Shown: positions 33,686-47,319, counted from the first letter of the stretch. The stretch: 64,000 nucleotides of DNA from Acorus gramineus (GCA_030737835.1 CM060850.1:18585287-18649286), one strand, 5' to 3'. A program made the numbers and translations. Notes: generated by a model from the sequence alone, not told the origin.

Positions 33686-34876
33686 TGCCGTGCCCCTGCC
33701 AGCACGCCCAGACACGCTGCCGCATGCACGCATGCTCGCGCTCTCCCGCGCGCACCGCGCGTCCAGCCCTGCGTCTACCCGCGAATACTGCGCCCCTGCG
33801 CAGCACCCCGCACGCACCTCCGCACGCACTGCGCCCCTGCGCAGCGCTCCCCGCGCACGCCGCGCGCCCCGCGTACGCGCGCACGCCCCCAGCGCGCCCG
33901 ACTGCGCGCGCCTGCACTGCCTGCGCGCAGACTCGCGCGCACGCGCGCGGATGACCCCGCACGCGCGCCCGAGCCAAACCCACCACCTTCCTCAGCCCTC
34001 CCACACCCCTAACACACATCCAAACCATGCATACCCAAAAACACCTCCTAATCAAGCATCTACACAAGAAAAAGGGAGGAAGAAAGCTTACCCAAGGGAG
34101 GAAAGGAAGGGAGGGAAAATCGGGTGCTCTTCGCGCACCGAAACACCACCACCAAAGCCACCACCACCAAGACCTCTTCTCAGCCCAAGAATGGCTGAAA
34201 ACAGAGGTAAAAAGGTGCCATGAGAGGAGGTCAAACAAAGGGAAACACAAATCTAACACCATGGAAAGATAGATCGGGTCCTTACCAAGCTTTTCTCCTT
34301 CTAGGGTTTTCTTGTTCAAACTCTTCTACTAGATCAAAAGAGGAAAATAAAGAGAGGAGATGAAGGTTTGTGAGTTAGTGAGAGAGAGAAGAAGATGAAT
34401 AGGAGGACTATTTGTGGGCGTGAATTTCATTTAGGCACACACACACACACACACACTCACACACTCACACTTAGAAAAAAAAAAGATTAGGTTAAGTGAA
34501 CTTTGACTTTGGGTCAACCTATCCACATAAGAAAACAAAAGCAATTGACCAAGTCAAGGGTCAAACTTGACTTGGTCAAAGTCCTCTTTGACTTGGTCAA
34601 GTCTCCCAATGACTTTTCGCTTGGTCAAAACCCGGATACGATTTGGAACTGTGAAATTCTGAAACGTTACCGGAATTCAATGAAATTTTCGTGAGTGGCT
34701 TGAAATGGCACCAGGACACATAATGTGCAGTTAGATTTTCAATCGGAGTTCTCAAGCTCATGATGATAGCCAAAAGTTTAAAATTTTAGCGGTTCCGATC
34801 GAAAAAAGAAAAAGTTGAAAAACTGCCAGAATGCTCCAATGGTGACTAGAAGGCTAAAAGTGACACATATATAACA
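33686..34876 (-). repeat. Element C 3' LTR, truncated
   Basis: Matches 50677-51837 (C's 5' LTR) from the CpG block to GTGACACATATATAACA. The other ~1.5 kb is missing. Minus-strand TTGAC repeats at 34508-34630. Confidence 0.9.
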
Positions 34877-34889
34877 TTCTTCCCCCCTT
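34877..34889 (-). other. Polypurine tract of element C
   Basis: TTCTTCCCCCCTT directly inside the 3' LTR. Confidence 0.9.
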
Positions 34890-34924
34890 AGGAAATTTTG
34901 TCCTCAAAATAAATACAAAAACAT

Positions 34925-37900
34925 CTAGGAAGGGAAAAGATGCGGATACGCGTCATGCATGGCGTCCTCGAGCTCCCAAGTGGCCTCGGCACCGGAACGG
35001 TGCTGCCATCGCACCTTGACCAACTGGACGGTCTTGGTGCGGAGCCTCTTCTCACGACGGTCCAGGATCTCGATCGGCTGCTCAACGAATGACAAGTCCA
35101 GCTCGAAGACGAGCGGCTCGAACGGGATGACGTGAGCAGGATCGTGGACGTAACGCCTCAGCTGCGAGACATGGAAGACGTCATGGGCCTGAGTCAACTG
35201 TGGGGGCAGAGCTATGCGATAGGCCACCTCTCCAACTCGCTCGAGGATGAGGAACGGCCCAATGAAACGCGGACTCAGCTTGCCCCGCACGCCGAAACGG
35301 AAGATGCCCTTCATCGGGGACACCTTCAGGAAGACATGGTCACCAACCTCGAAAACGAGCTCACGGCGACGACGGTCGGCGTAGCTCTTCTGACGGCTCT
35401 GAGCTACTCGGATACGCTCGCGAATCGTCTTGACCATCTCTGAGGTCTGGTGGATGATCTCTGGTCCCTCCAACTGGCGCTCTCCGACCTCGTCCCAACA
35501 CAAGGGGGACCTGCAGCTGCGGCCATAGAGTGCCTCGTATGGAGCCATCCTGATACTCGAGTGGTAGCTGTTGTTGTAGGCAAACTCCACCAACGGAAGA
35601 TGCCTCTCCCAACTGCCCCCAAAATCGAGAACGCAAGCTCGCAGCATGTCCTCCAGGGTCTGAATCGTCCTCTCCGACTAGCCGTCCCTCTGCGGATGAA
35701 ACGTTGTACTGAAGTGGAGGTTCGTACCAAGGGCGTGCTGGAGGCTACGCCAGAACCTCGAAGTAAATCGCGCGTCTCGATCAGAAATGATACTGACGGG
35801 AGTGCCATGGAGACGAACAATCTCGGAGACAAACAACTGCGCCAGGGTGTCCAGAGAATCGGTGAGTCGGATGGAGAGGAAATGAGCGGACTTCGTCAGT
35901 CGATCGACGATTACCCAGATGGCATCGCGACCCGAACGTGACCTCGACAAACCCGAAACGAAGTCCATGGTGATCTGCTCCCACTTCCACTGAGGGATCT
36001 CAATGGACTGCAGCTTCCTCGCAGGACGCTGATGCTCCGACTTCACCTGCTGGCATACCAAGCAACGGGCAACGAAACGGGCAATATCCGTCTTCATCCC
36101 GCGCCACCAGTAGCCACGACGAAGGCCCCTGTACATCTTCGTGCCACCAGGATGCACTATGTACCTCGAACGATGGGCCTCGTCCAAGATCTTCTGCTTC
36201 AGCTCTACGTCGTCAGGAATGCATACTCGACCTCTGAACCGCAGGATCCCGTCCTCGCGAATCTGGTAGTCCGGACGCTCGCCCCGGGCGACGCCTTCAG
36301 AGAGGACTAAAAAGTGAGGATCCTGCCCCTGAGCCGTGCGGATCTCATCGAGAAGAACGGGCTGCACCACTAGCCTGGCCAAAAAGCCACCTGCAGGAGT
36401 CTCTCGAACGCTGATCTAGCAAGCGGCCTCCTCCAGAAGCCTCCAACGACGTACAGCCATGTGGGCGGCCATGCCCAAGGGCTGCCTGCTGAGAGCATCT
36501 GCCACGACATTCGCCTTACCCGGATGGTAAGCGATGTCACAATCATAGTCCTTCAGGAACTCAACCCAACGTCTCTGACGCATGTTGAGCTCCGGCTGGG
36601 ACTGCAAATAAGTCAAGCTCTTATGATCAGTAAAGAGCTCGAACTCCTCGCCATAGAGGTAGTGCCTCCACATCTTCAGCGCAAAGATGATCGCTGCCAA
36701 CTCTAAGTCGTGGGTGGGGTAATTCTGCTCATGGGGCTTCAACTGACGCGACGCGTAAGCCACAACCTTACCATGCTGCATCAGGACGCAACCCACACCC
36801 AACCGCGATGCATCAGAGTAAACTGCGAACCCACCACTCCCAGATGGAAGGGTAAGAACTAGCGCTGAGGTGAGCCTTCGCTTCAACTCCAGGAAGCTCT
36901 CCTCGCAAGCTGGGGACCACTCGAACCGGACATCCTTCCGAGTGAGGCGGGTAAGAGGAACAACTATCTTCGAGAAACCCTCGACAAACCTCCTGTAATA
37001 ACCCGCCAAGCCCAGGAAGCTCCGAATCTCTGTGGGGTTCGACGGTCGACGCCAATTCGACACGGCGAGCGTCTTGTCCGGGTCCACAGATATGCCCTCG
37101 CCGGAAATCACATGGCCCAAAAAGGCCATACGCTCCAACCAAAACTCGCACTTACTGAACTTGGCGAACAACTGATGTCGGCCCAAAGTCTCCAAGACAG
37201 TGCGGAGATGGTGAGCGTGCTCCTCAAGACTCCTCGAGTACACCAAAATATCATCGATGAAGACTACTACGAAGGAGTCGAGGAAGGGCCGAAACACCCG
37301 GTTCATCAGATCCATGAAGGCTGCCGGCGCATTCGTCAACCCAAACGGCAGTACTCTGAACTCGTAGTGCCCATAACGGGTACGAAAGGCCGTCTTCGGA
37401 ATGTCTGACTCCCGAATCTTCAGCTGATAGTAGCCCGAACGGAGATCGATCTTAGAAAAGACTCGCGCTCCCTGGAGCTGGTCAAACAGATCGTCAATCC
37501 GTGGCAAGGGGTACTTGTTCTTCACGGTCCGCTTGTTCAGCTGCCTGTAATCAATACAAAGCCGCAGCGAACCGTCCTTCTTCTGCACAAACAAAACAGG
37601 GGCTCCCCACGGAGAAACACTCGGACGTGCGAAGCCCTTCTCCAGCAACTCCTCCAACTGCTCCTTGAGCACCTTCAACTCTGCTGGGGCCATCCGGTAC
37701 GGAGCTCTCAAAATCGGCTCGGTCCCCGGAATCAGATTTATCTCAAACTCGATCGCGCGATCCGGCGGTAATCCCGGAAGATCATCGGGGAAAACCTCAG
37801 GATACTCTACCACGATCGGAGTCTGACTGATATCTGCCCGCAGCGGTGCGTCCTCCTAAGCAATATACGCCAGCAAGCCCTCGCATCCTCCCTGAAGGAG

Positions 37901-38093
37901 TCTCCACGCCTGGATGGACGACACGAACCCCAAAGGGGCTATGTCACGATCGCCCACGAACTGGAAGGACCTCCGACCCGGAAGGTGGAAAGACACCGAC
38001 TTAGCAAAATAGTCGATGCTGGCGTGACTGGCTGAAAGCCAACCCATTCCCAGGATGGCATCGAAGTCCGTCATACCGAGCTCTACCAACTCC
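34925..38093 (-). pseudogene. pol: Element C pol: protease C-end, RT, RNase H, integrase, chromodomain
   Basis: Minus strand, in coding order: rest of protease (GMTDFDAILGMGWL), RT with [17 protein letters not shown] and the catalytic [12 protein letters not shown], RNase H ([35 protein letters not shown]), integrase HHCC finger (CLVCQQVKS), DDE core with MDFVSGL and ISDRDARF and the Glu in SERTIQTLED, then the GKLSPRF segment and a C-terminal chromodomain ending WELEDAMHDAYPHLF, as in Tekay/Del. The frame is kept across ~3 kb, broken only by TAG codons at 37856-37858, 36416-36418 and 35678-35680; element 1 has TGG at the second. The last TAG falls just before the catalytic Glu. Length fits a full chromovirus pol. 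Confidence 0.95.
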
Positions 38094-39808
38094 TGTTATA
38101 TATGTGTCACTTTTTGCCTTCTGGTAACCATTGGGACATTCTGGCAGTTTTTTTATTTTTTCGTTTTTCGATCGGAACCGCTAAAATTTTGGACTGTTAG
38201 CTATCATCCTGAGTTTGAGGACTCGGATTGGAAATCTAACTGCTTATTATGTGTCCTGGTGCCATTCCAAGCCACTCACAAAATTTCATCGAATTCCGGT
38301 AACGTTTCAGAATTTCACAGTTCTGAAGCGTATCCGGGTTTTGATCGAGCGAGAAGTCATTGGGAGACTTGACTTGGTCAAATGTGGGCCCATGACTTGG
38401 TCAACCCCCTTTTTGTTTTCTAGTGTGGATGGGTTGACCCAAGTCAAAGTGCACTTAAACCTCACTTAAGACCCACCTAAACCTATATAATTAGCCCTAA
38501 TCAAGTGGTGTGAGTGTGTGTGGTGTGGGTGTGAGTATAAAGAAATCCCACGACAACATATCCCCCACTATTCATCATCTTCTCCAAAATTTCTCTCTCT
38601 CTCCCTCTCTTTAAATCCAATTTATGACCTAGCTAAGGTGGTTGAAACCAAAAACCCTAAGAAGAGAAAGGTTAGGTTTTGTCCCGATCTATCTTCCGGT
38701 GGTCTCTAGATCGAGTTCCCATATGTGTGACCCCTTCTCATGCCCCTTTTATCCTCTGATTTCAGCTGTTTTTAGGGCTGAAGGAGATCTCGGTGGTGGT
38801 GGTCTTGGAGGTGGTGTTTCGGTGCGCGAAGAGCAACCGATCTTCCCTTCCTTCCTTTCCTTCCTTGGGTGAGGTTTCTTGCCTTCCATTTCTTGTTTAG
38901 ATGTATGTTAGGGGGTGTTTTTGGGCAGCGCAGGCAGGCGGGCTAACAGGCAGGGCGGGCAGAGCAAGCAGGTAGGGCACGCGCACGTGCGCGCGGGTGG
39001 AGCAGGAGTGTGCGGGTGCTGCGCGCTGGGCGCCGTGTGGGGGCGTGCGCGCGGGGCCCCGTGCCGGTGCTGTGCGTAGGGGGACGTGCGCGCGGAGCGC
39101 GGCGCAGAGGCGCAGGGCGTGCTGTGCGCGCGCGGTGAGGCGAGCGGGTGGTGCGCGCGGGTGTTGCGCTGGGGCGCAGGGCGTGCGGGTGTGCACGCGA
39201 GTTGCTGCGCTGGGGCTCAGTGAGCGCGCGGTGCACCCGGGGGGCTCGGCAGTGCGTCTGGCCGCGCGGGCTGGGGCGCGGCTGTGCGCTGGGGCGGGTG
39301 GCCGTGCGTACGGCTGCCCGGGGGTTCGGGAGTGAGTCGGGGTGCTTGGACTCGCGTGCGTACGGGCCGTATGTACGCTTGTCCGAGTGTTGGGTATTTT
39401 AGTGTATTTTTGTTTATATTTGTGTATTTTACTCACCAAGTTGATTACCCTGTCTTGCAGATCTTGACGGACGGTCGCGCGACGACCCGGTTATTGGTGA
39501 GTGGTACAATCCAACCCAGTAGGGAGGCGCTATATGCACTTGGGCGTATACCGTCCTCCCCTGGGGCACCATAGTTAATATTAACTTGTTTAATATGTAA
39601 CCTATTCAAGCATGATTAATATGTAGTATGCATGCTTCCCTAGACCGTGTATGTTAGGGAGTTGCACCCTTAGGATATGTGTAAGAGCCATGCATCCTAT
39701 CACCATGTTCTCATGCTAGGAAGCCTCGACCTATGCATGTGTCTCACTAGTTTAATTTATTAAATTAAATGTGAACTTATGGTATTTTAGCATGCCTTAG
39801 GGAATATT

Positions 39809-39925
39809 AAGGGGCCTTGCGAGGTCAACATTGAGACCCGGGCTAGGGTACTCCGTGTTCCTTGTTTGGTTGTTGGGATGTCCTATATCGAGACCTCATG
39901 GTGCCCTCCCAAGGTTTCTTTTCCC
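39809..39925 (+). repeat. 120-bp TIR module copy, solo LTR 38094
   Basis: Flanked by AATATTA on both sides (GGGAATATTAAGG left, GATAATATTATAAT right), the same target as in LTRs E and 54788. Confidence 0.8.
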
Positions 39926-40275
39926 GATAATATTATAATATATGTTTCCCTGCATCTTGGTTATGCGCCTTGGAAGAATTTGAAAGAATTCAAGACATTA
40001 GAGTTGTTGAGAGGTGTTACCGACGGATCCGAGTGGATCGTATGCGTATGGATAGGCTGTTTCTGTTCCCTTCGTTGGATCCGTATAGAGACTGCCCCAG
40101 CGTTAGAAAGGCCATCCCGTCAGAGGGCTCCCATCAGTAGGTACCTCCTGATTTGGATTCGGACTGTGCTGAAGTGTGGGAGTAGGCCAAGCGGCTACGG
40201 AGTGGAGGAGAGACTATCGGTGGACCAAGGGTGATTAACAGCCTAGTCAGTCCCAATATCCTATGTCACCTATTG

Positions 40276-40321
40276 AGGGGTGAGGGTGAGGGTGTGGTGG
40301 GTCGGCGATGTAGCGACCCAC
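40276..40321 (+). promoter_or_regulatory. G-tracts plus hairpin, solo LTR 38094
   Basis: Four G-runs from 40277, then arms GTGGGTCG (40297-40304) and CGACCCAC (40314-40321). Confidence 0.6.
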
Positions 40322-40846
40322 TGGATTGTGTAGTTCTTGCCACTTTGAGGCTTGATTAATTATTTGTGGTTAATATAAATTGTGATGCATGGGTTGTGCT
40401 ATCCACTGAGCGTGTGGCTCACCCCTCATATATATTTTTCTCCAGTTATCACCGAGTCGGATCTGAAGGAGGAGCTTCTCGAGAGAATTCATCAGTAGCG
40501 GAGCAACGCCACGTTCCGCGAGTATTAGAGGCCATCAGCATCCTTTCTTTTGATTGTATGTATTATATTTCCGTGCTTGGGCACTCAGTTTGTATATTAT
40601 TTGGATGTATGTGTGTATATTGGCTCTCATAGGACAGTTGATTATGTATCGAGTCTGTAGTATGTTTTCCAATTACAGACTCAGTCTTTTAGCTTCCGCT
40701 ATCTGTGTATATATCATGTCAGCCTTTCTTCGTCTGTGTTGACATTTTAGTTGTTGTTTAGAGTATATTATTGATCTCCAGTATAGACTGCTGATATCAT
40801 GTATACACTTGCTGCGTCCCGGGAACGGCCGCCCTGGGGCGTGACA

Positions 40847-42496
40847 ACTCCACGGAAACTCATGTTCCGCAACCACCACGGTACACCCTCGGTAAACAGA
40901 ACAGAGGAGAATACGGTCTCCGACGGGCAATGATATCTCCAGGATCACATCAAGAGGGGCGGACGCCACACCCATCCGTCTCGCAAAAGCGGGAGACACG
41001 AACGAGTGCGTGGCTCCGGAATCGAATAACACATATGCAGGGAGCTGGGAGATCTGAACAATACCTCGGACCACGCTACCCGAAGCCTGCGCCTCCTCGG
41101 CCGAAAGTGCTGCAACTCGGCCCTGAACAAACTGCGGCTGAGGAGCAGGGGCACGCCTCGCAGGCTGCACAGGCTGCCTCCTCTGGTCAACACGGCCACC
41201 CTGTGGCTGTTGCTGCTGATGCTGAGGCTGCTGCTGCTGGCGCTGAGGCTGCTACTGCTGGCGCTGAGGCTACTGCTGCTGGTACGGCTGCTGGTGCAAC
41301 TGCTGCTGCGGAGGCAGCACGCGGGGTCGGCCAGCATCAGGGCAATTATATAAAATATGCCCGATGCGCTGACAATGGTAACAGCACCGCGTCTCCGGTC
41401 GCCTGGCCTAGACTGGCACTGCCGCAATGGGTGCTGGACCTCGCACTGGCACCACATCGACTGGAGTAGCGGCAGCCGCTGTCTCATCAAAGCAGGGCCG
41501 CTTCTTCTTGCGCTGTCCCTGGTCCTGGCTCCTGGGAGGTCTCTGATCTACAGAAGGGGTTGGAACCCCCATGGAGGCCCTGAGGTCTCGCTCGACTGTC
41601 TTCGCCCGAGACACCAAGTCCGAGTACCTCGTGAACGCCTGAGAAGAGACATGCACCCGAATGGTGCTAATGAGACCCATCTCGAATCGACGGCACCGCG
41701 TCTCCTCATCCATCACCAAGGCTGGGGCGAACCTGGAAAGCCTCGTGAAGCGTGTGGAGTAGTCCACGACTGACATGGAGCCCTGCGTCAGCTGCTCAAA
41801 CTCCCACATCACGATCTGGCGCATTGAAAACGGGAAGTACTCCTCCAGGAAATACCTCCGAAACCCCGCCCACAAAAGCCGCTCCACTCCCTCGGGAATG
41901 TCCACCGATCGGGTAGCCCACCAGTCTGCGGCGCTACCCTTCAGCATGAAGGTGGCCAGGGAGACACGCTGGCGGTCGGTGCAGTGCATGGTCAAGAAGA
42001 TCTTGTCCACCTCCATCAACCATCGCTCAGGGGCAAGGGGGTCCGCCGTCTGTCCATGGAACTCGGGAGGGTGGAGCTTCAGAAAGGCAGTGAGGCCACT
42101 CTGATGCACTCGCGCTGCAGCCTCTAGCTCCACCTCCCTCTCCAGGGGATCCTGAACTCCCACCGCTGGAATCACCACGGGAGCAGGGGGTACATCGGGC
42201 ACCACAGGTGGATCTGCCACCAAGGGGACCTGTGGAACTGCATCACGGGCCGCCCTCAGCTCCTGAATCTCTCTAGCCTGCTCAGCTAACGCCCTCGTCT
42301 GGGCCTCTAATGCTCTGGTCTGAGTCTCCACCAGATCTGCTATCCGAGCGTAAGCACGCTCCCATGCAGGAGGCTCCTGCGCCAGTCCTGGCCCCATAGC
42401 CGAGGACTCTCCAGTAGCATCCTCGCCTCTGGTAGGTCCGAGAACCTCCAAAGGCCGAGAGGGACCACGTCCACACATTCCTCTGCGAGGAGGCAT
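40847..42496 (-). pseudogene. gag-pol: Element C gag, zinc knuckle and protease N-part
   Basis: ATG at 42494-42496 starts MPPRRGMCGRGPSRPLE. The retrotransposon gag domain (PEFHGQTADPLAPERWL to RFEMGLISTIRV) occupies about residues 125-270. A zinc knuckle CYHCQRIGHILYNC (CX2CX4HX4C) follows, then a Gln-rich linker of CAG/CCT repeats, then protease with LFDSGATHSFV, the active-site DSG. Gag and pol lie in one frame. In-frame TAGs occur at 41408-41410, 41270-41272 and 41252-41254, the latter two inside CAG repeats. A one-base loss near 40853 (upstream of the solo LTR) also shifts the protease frame. Confidence 0.93.
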
Positions 42497-42599
42497 ATCG
42501 GCGACCTAAGAAAACCAGACACTAGGATCAGAATACTTATATAGAAATCCTAGGACTCATCTCTACGAAAAAAAGAAACAATTGGCTCTGACAGGACCA

Positions 42600-42613
42600 G
42601 GTTCTGATACCAA
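42600..42613 (-). other. Primer-binding site of element C
   Basis: GGTTCTGATACCAA, one mismatch from the complement of the initiator-Met tRNA end. Confidence 0.85.
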
Positions 42614-42617
42614 CTTT

Positions 42618-43732
42618 TGTCACGCCCCAGGGCGGCCGTCCCCGGGACGCGGCAATGGTATATATGATATCAGCAGTCTATATAGGAGGTCAATAACATA
42701 CTCTAAACAACATCAAAATGACAACACAGACAACAATGAGGCTGACATAATATATACACAAATAGCGGAAGCTAAAAGACTGAATCTGTAATTCAAAACA
42801 TATTACAGACTCGATACATAATCAACTGTCCTGTGAGAGCCAATATATACAACGACATCCAAATATAATACAAACGTGTGCCCAAGCACGGAATACAATA
42901 CATACAATCAAAGGGGAATGCTGAATGGCCTCTCACACGCAGAACGTGACGCTACTCCGCTACTGCTGATGTGCCTCGAGGAGCTCCTCCTTCAGATCCG
43001 ACTCAAATATAACTGGAGAAAAATATATGCGAGGGGTGAGCCACACGCTCAGTGAATAGCACAACCCATGCATCACAATTCATATTAACCTCAAATTATT
43101 TATAGCCTCTAAGTGGCAGTAACTACACAATCCAGTGGGTCGCTACATCGCCGACCCACCACACCCTCACCCTCACCCTCAAAGGGGTAACATGGTCTTT
43201 TGGGACTGACTAGGCTGTTAATCACCCTTGGTCCACCGATAGCCTCTCCTCCACTCCATAGCTCGCCTGGTCTACTCCCACGATCAGCACAGTCCGACGC
43301 ATCGGAGGTACCTACAGATGGGAGCCCTCTGTCAGGACGGCCTGTCTAACGCTGAGGAGTCCCTACACGGATCCAACGAAGGGAAGAGAAACAGCCTACC
43401 CACACGGATAAGATCCTCTTGGATCCGCCGACACCGATTGCAACTCTACAAATGTCATGAATTCTTCAGAATTCCACCAGGGCGCATAACTAAGATGCGG
43501 GGAGACACATATTATAACAACGAGGTTATAATATTCTCTAAGGCATGCTAATAACCATAAGCTCGCATTTGATTTAAATAAATTAAACTAAATGGGAAAC
43601 ATGCGTAGGTCGAGGCTCTCCTAGCATGAAAACATGGTATCAGGATGTATAGGCCTCTATCCACAACATAAGGGTGCATATTTCTAGCATACAAGCCTAA
43701 GGTGGCATGGATACAACATAATGATCATGCAT
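42618..43732 (-). repeat. Element C 5' LTR, first part
   Basis: TGTCACGCCCCAGGGCGGCC onward; resumes at 50266. The 120-bp module is absent at its usual site (~43520, ATATTATAACAACGAGGTTA). Confidence 0.92.
43135..43159 (-). promoter_or_regulatory. Hairpin of G-tract module, C 5' LTR
   Basis: Arms GTGGGTCG (43135-43142) and CGACCCAC (43152-43159); C-tracts at 43160-43180 are the G-tracts of the sense strand. Confidence 0.6.
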
Positions 43733-46325
43733 TGTCACGCTCCAGGGCGGCCGTCCCCGGGACGCGGCAAGTGTATATATGATATCAACAGTCAATACAG
43801 GAAGTCAATAACATACTCTAACAACATCAACAATTTCAACATGGACAACAAAGGGGCTGACATGATATATACACAAATAGCGGAAGCTAAAAGACTGAAT
43901 CTGTAACTCAAAGACATATTACAGACTCGATACACAATCAACTGTCCTGTGAGAGCCAATATATACAAAGACATCCAAATAATACGAACGTGCCCAAGCA
44001 CAGAATATAATACATACAATCAAAAGGGATGCTGATAGCCTCTAAAACTCGCGGGACGTGGCGCTGCTCCGCTACTGATGAAGTCACTCGGGGAGCTCCT
44101 CCTCTAGATCCGACTCAGATAACACTGGAGAAAATCATATGCGAGGGGTGAGCCACACGCTCAGTGAACAGCACAACCCATGCATCACAATTTATATTAA
44201 CCACCAGATATTATTAACCACAATTCTATTATTCAAGCCTCAAAGTGGCTGGAACCAAACAATCCAGTGGGTCGCTATATCGCCGACCCACTACACCCTC
44301 ACCCTCACCCCTCAATATGGTGACATAGGATATTGGGACTGACTACACAAATCCAGCGGGTCGCTACATCGCCGACCCACCACACCCTCACCCTCACCCC
44401 TCAATATGGTGACATAGGATATTGGGACTGACTAGGCTGTTGGTCACCCTTGGTCCACCGATAGTCTCTCCTCCACTCCGTAGCCGCTTGGCCACTCCCA
44501 TATTCAGCACAGTCCGTCCCAAATCAGGAGGTGCCTACTGATGGGAGCCCTCTCACGGGACGGCCTTTCTAACGCTGGGGCAGTCTCTACACGGATCCAA
44601 CGAAGGGAACAGAACAGCCTATCCATACGCATATGATCCACTCGGATCCGCCGACAACACATCTCAACAACTCTAATGTCATGAATTCTTCAGAATTCCT
44701 CCAGGGCGCATAACCAAGATGCGGGAATATATAAGATAATAACAGGGTTATAATATTATTGGGAAAAGAAACCTTGGGAGGGCAGCATGAGGTCCCGATA
44801 TAGGACATCCCGACAACCAAACAAGGAACACGGAGTACCCTAGCCCGGGTCTCAATGTTGACCTCGCAAGGCCCCTCCTATAATATTATCTAAGACATGC
44901 TAATAATCATACGCTAGCATTTAGTTTAATAAATTAAACTAGTAGGACACATGCATAGGTCGAGGCTTCCTAGCATGAGAACAGGGTAACAGGATGCATG
45001 GCTCTTACACATATCCTAAGGGTGCAAGTCCCTAACATACAAAGTCTAGGGTAGCATGCATACTACACATTAATCATGCTTGCATGAATTACATATTACA
45101 CAAGTTAATATAGACTATGGTGCCCCAGGGGAGGACGGTGTACGCCCAAGTGCATATAGTGCCTCCCAACTGGGTTGGATTGTACCACTCACCAATAACC
45201 GGGTCGCGCGACCGTCCGTCAGGATCTGCAAAATAGGTAATCAATTCGGTGAGTAAAATACACAATAAATACCAAAAATACTCTAAAAATACACAACACT
45301 CGGGCAAACGTACATACGGCCCGTACGCACGCGAGCCCGAGCACCCAACTCAATCCCGAACCCCCTGGCATCCGTACACACGGCCACTTGCCCCGGGCGC
45401 ACAGCCGAGCCCCGGCCCGCGCGCCCAGACGCACTGCCGAGCCCAGCCCACACACCCGGACACCCTGCCAAGCCACCCACCTGTGCACCGAGCGCTCACT
45501 GCGCCCCAGCGCAGCGACTCACGCGCACACCCGCACGCCCAGCACCCCGCGCACACCCTGCGCGCACCACCCGCTCGCCACACCGCCCGCGCACAGCATG
45601 CCCTGCGCCCCTGCGCAGCGCTCCGCGCGGACGCCTCAGCACGGCGCCCAGCGCGCAGCACCCGCACGTGGCCCCGCGCGCGCAGCACGCACTGCGCCTC
45701 TGCACAGCGCTCCGCGCGCACGCCCTCGCACGGCGCCCAGCACGCAGCACCCGCACACTCCAGCTCCACCCACGTGCACGCCCGTGCGCACGCCCGCGCT
45801 GCCCTGCCAGCATGCCCGACAGCGCCCAGCCCTGCGCCTGCCTGCACTGCCCTGCTTGCCTGCCAGCCAACCTGGGACAGCACTACCACCTCCCCGACGG
45901 CCACCAATGGCCTCCAACCGCCACCAACCGCCACCAACGGCCACCCACCGCCTCCAACAACCACCCATACTCAAAACCACCCTCCTAACATGCATCTAAA
46001 CAAGAAAGGAAGGAAAGGAAACCTCACCCAAGGAAGGAAAGGAAGGAAGGGAAGATCGGTTGCTCTTCGCGCACCGAAACACCTCCTCAAAGGCCACCAC
46101 CACCAAGATCTCCCTCAGCCCTAAAAACAGCTGAAATCAGAGGAGAAAAGAGGGCATGAGAAGGGGTCACGCATGTGGGAACTCGAATCCGAGACCACCG
46201 GAAGGTAGATCGGGAGCTCACCTATCCTTTCTCTTCTTTAGGTTTTTGATTTCAACCACCTTAGCTAGGTCAAAAATGAGGTTTAAAGAGAGGGAAGAGA
46301 GAGAAATCTTGGTGGAGAAGATGAA
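43733..46325 (-). mobile_element. Solo LTR E inside C 5' LTR, first part
   Basis: TGTCACGCTCCAGGGCGGCC onward, perfect duplication TGCAT (43728-43732 and 50266-50270). Interrupted at ~46325 by LTR F and resumes at 49805 to 50265; total ~3.05 kb without F. Confidence 0.93.
44760..44878 (-). repeat. 120-bp TIR module copy with 11-bp duplication (LTR E)
   Basis: Flanked by identical 11-mers TATAATATTAT (44749-44759 and 44879-44889). The ends show imperfect inverted repeats around CCTTG.GAGG. Confidence 0.85.
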
Positions 46326-46808
46326 ATATCAGAATCTACACAGGAGGTCAATAATATATCATACACAAACAACCAGAAAGACACACAGACAACAAAGGGG
46401 CTGACATGATATATACACCAAATGCGGAAGCAAAATACTGAATCTGTAAATAAACATACTATAGACTCGATACTCAATCATCTGTCCTGTGAGAGCCAAT
46501 ATACACCAATACGACTGAATATACACAGACGCGTGCCAAGCACGAAAATAAAATACATACAGTCAAGAAGGGATGCTGATAACCTCTGGCACTCGCGGAA
46601 CGTAGCGCTGCTCCGCTACTGAAGGAATCCCTCAGAAAAGCTCCAACTGCTACTCCGGCTCCAGCTCAGGTTCAGTGACCACTGGGGAAAAACATATGCG
46701 AGGGGTGAGCCACACGCTCAGTGAACAGCACAACCCATGCATCACAGACAATATTTACCAAAATTCCATTATTTATCCAGCCTCTAAGTGACATAACAAC
46801 ATAATCTA

Positions 46809-46832
46809 GTGGTTCGTACCCCGCCGAACCAC
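46809..46832 (-). promoter_or_regulatory. Hairpin variant with compensatory change (LTR F)
   Basis: Arms GTGGTTCG (46809-46816) and CGAACCAC (46825-46832). Compared with other LTRs both sides of one base pair have changed (G-C to T-A). Confidence 0.7.
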
Positions 46833-47319
46833 CACACCCTCACCCTCACCCATCAATGGGTGACATAGGCTATTGGGACTGATAATCATCCAATCACAAA
46901 TCCAGTAGGTCGCTGATCGCCAACCCACTACACCCTCACCCTCACCCTACCATGGGTGACATAGGATATTGGGACTGACTAGGCTGTTGGTCACCCTTGG
47001 TCCACCGATAGTCTCTCCTCCACTCCGTAGGCCGCTGGCCTTCACCCATAACTTCAGCGCAGTCCGTCACAAATATTGGGAGGCGCCTACTGATGGGAGC
47101 CCTCGGAAGGGACGACCTTATCACGCTGGGGCAGTCTCTACACGGATCCAATGAAGGGAAACAGAACAGCCCATCCATACGCATATGATCCACTCGGATC
47201 CGCCGACAACACATCTCTACAACTCTAATGTCATGAACTCTTCAGAGTTCCTCCAGGGCGCATAACCAAGATGCGGGGAACACGTACAATAAAAGCAAGG
47301 TTGTAATATCATTGGGGGA

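Larger units (their letters stand above)
38094..40846 (+). mobile_element. Solo LTR inside element C protease (2753 bp)
   Basis: TGTTATATATG to GGGGCGTGACA with perfect duplication ACTCC (38089-38093 and 40847-40851). It lies opposite to C and splits the protease codons. TATA-like TATAAAGAAAT at 38536-38546. Confidence 0.95.

Noticed and set aside
40945-41490. Ser-rich 181-codon minus frame
   Set aside because: It is the shadow of the Gln-rich CAG linker of gag in element C, read in another frame.
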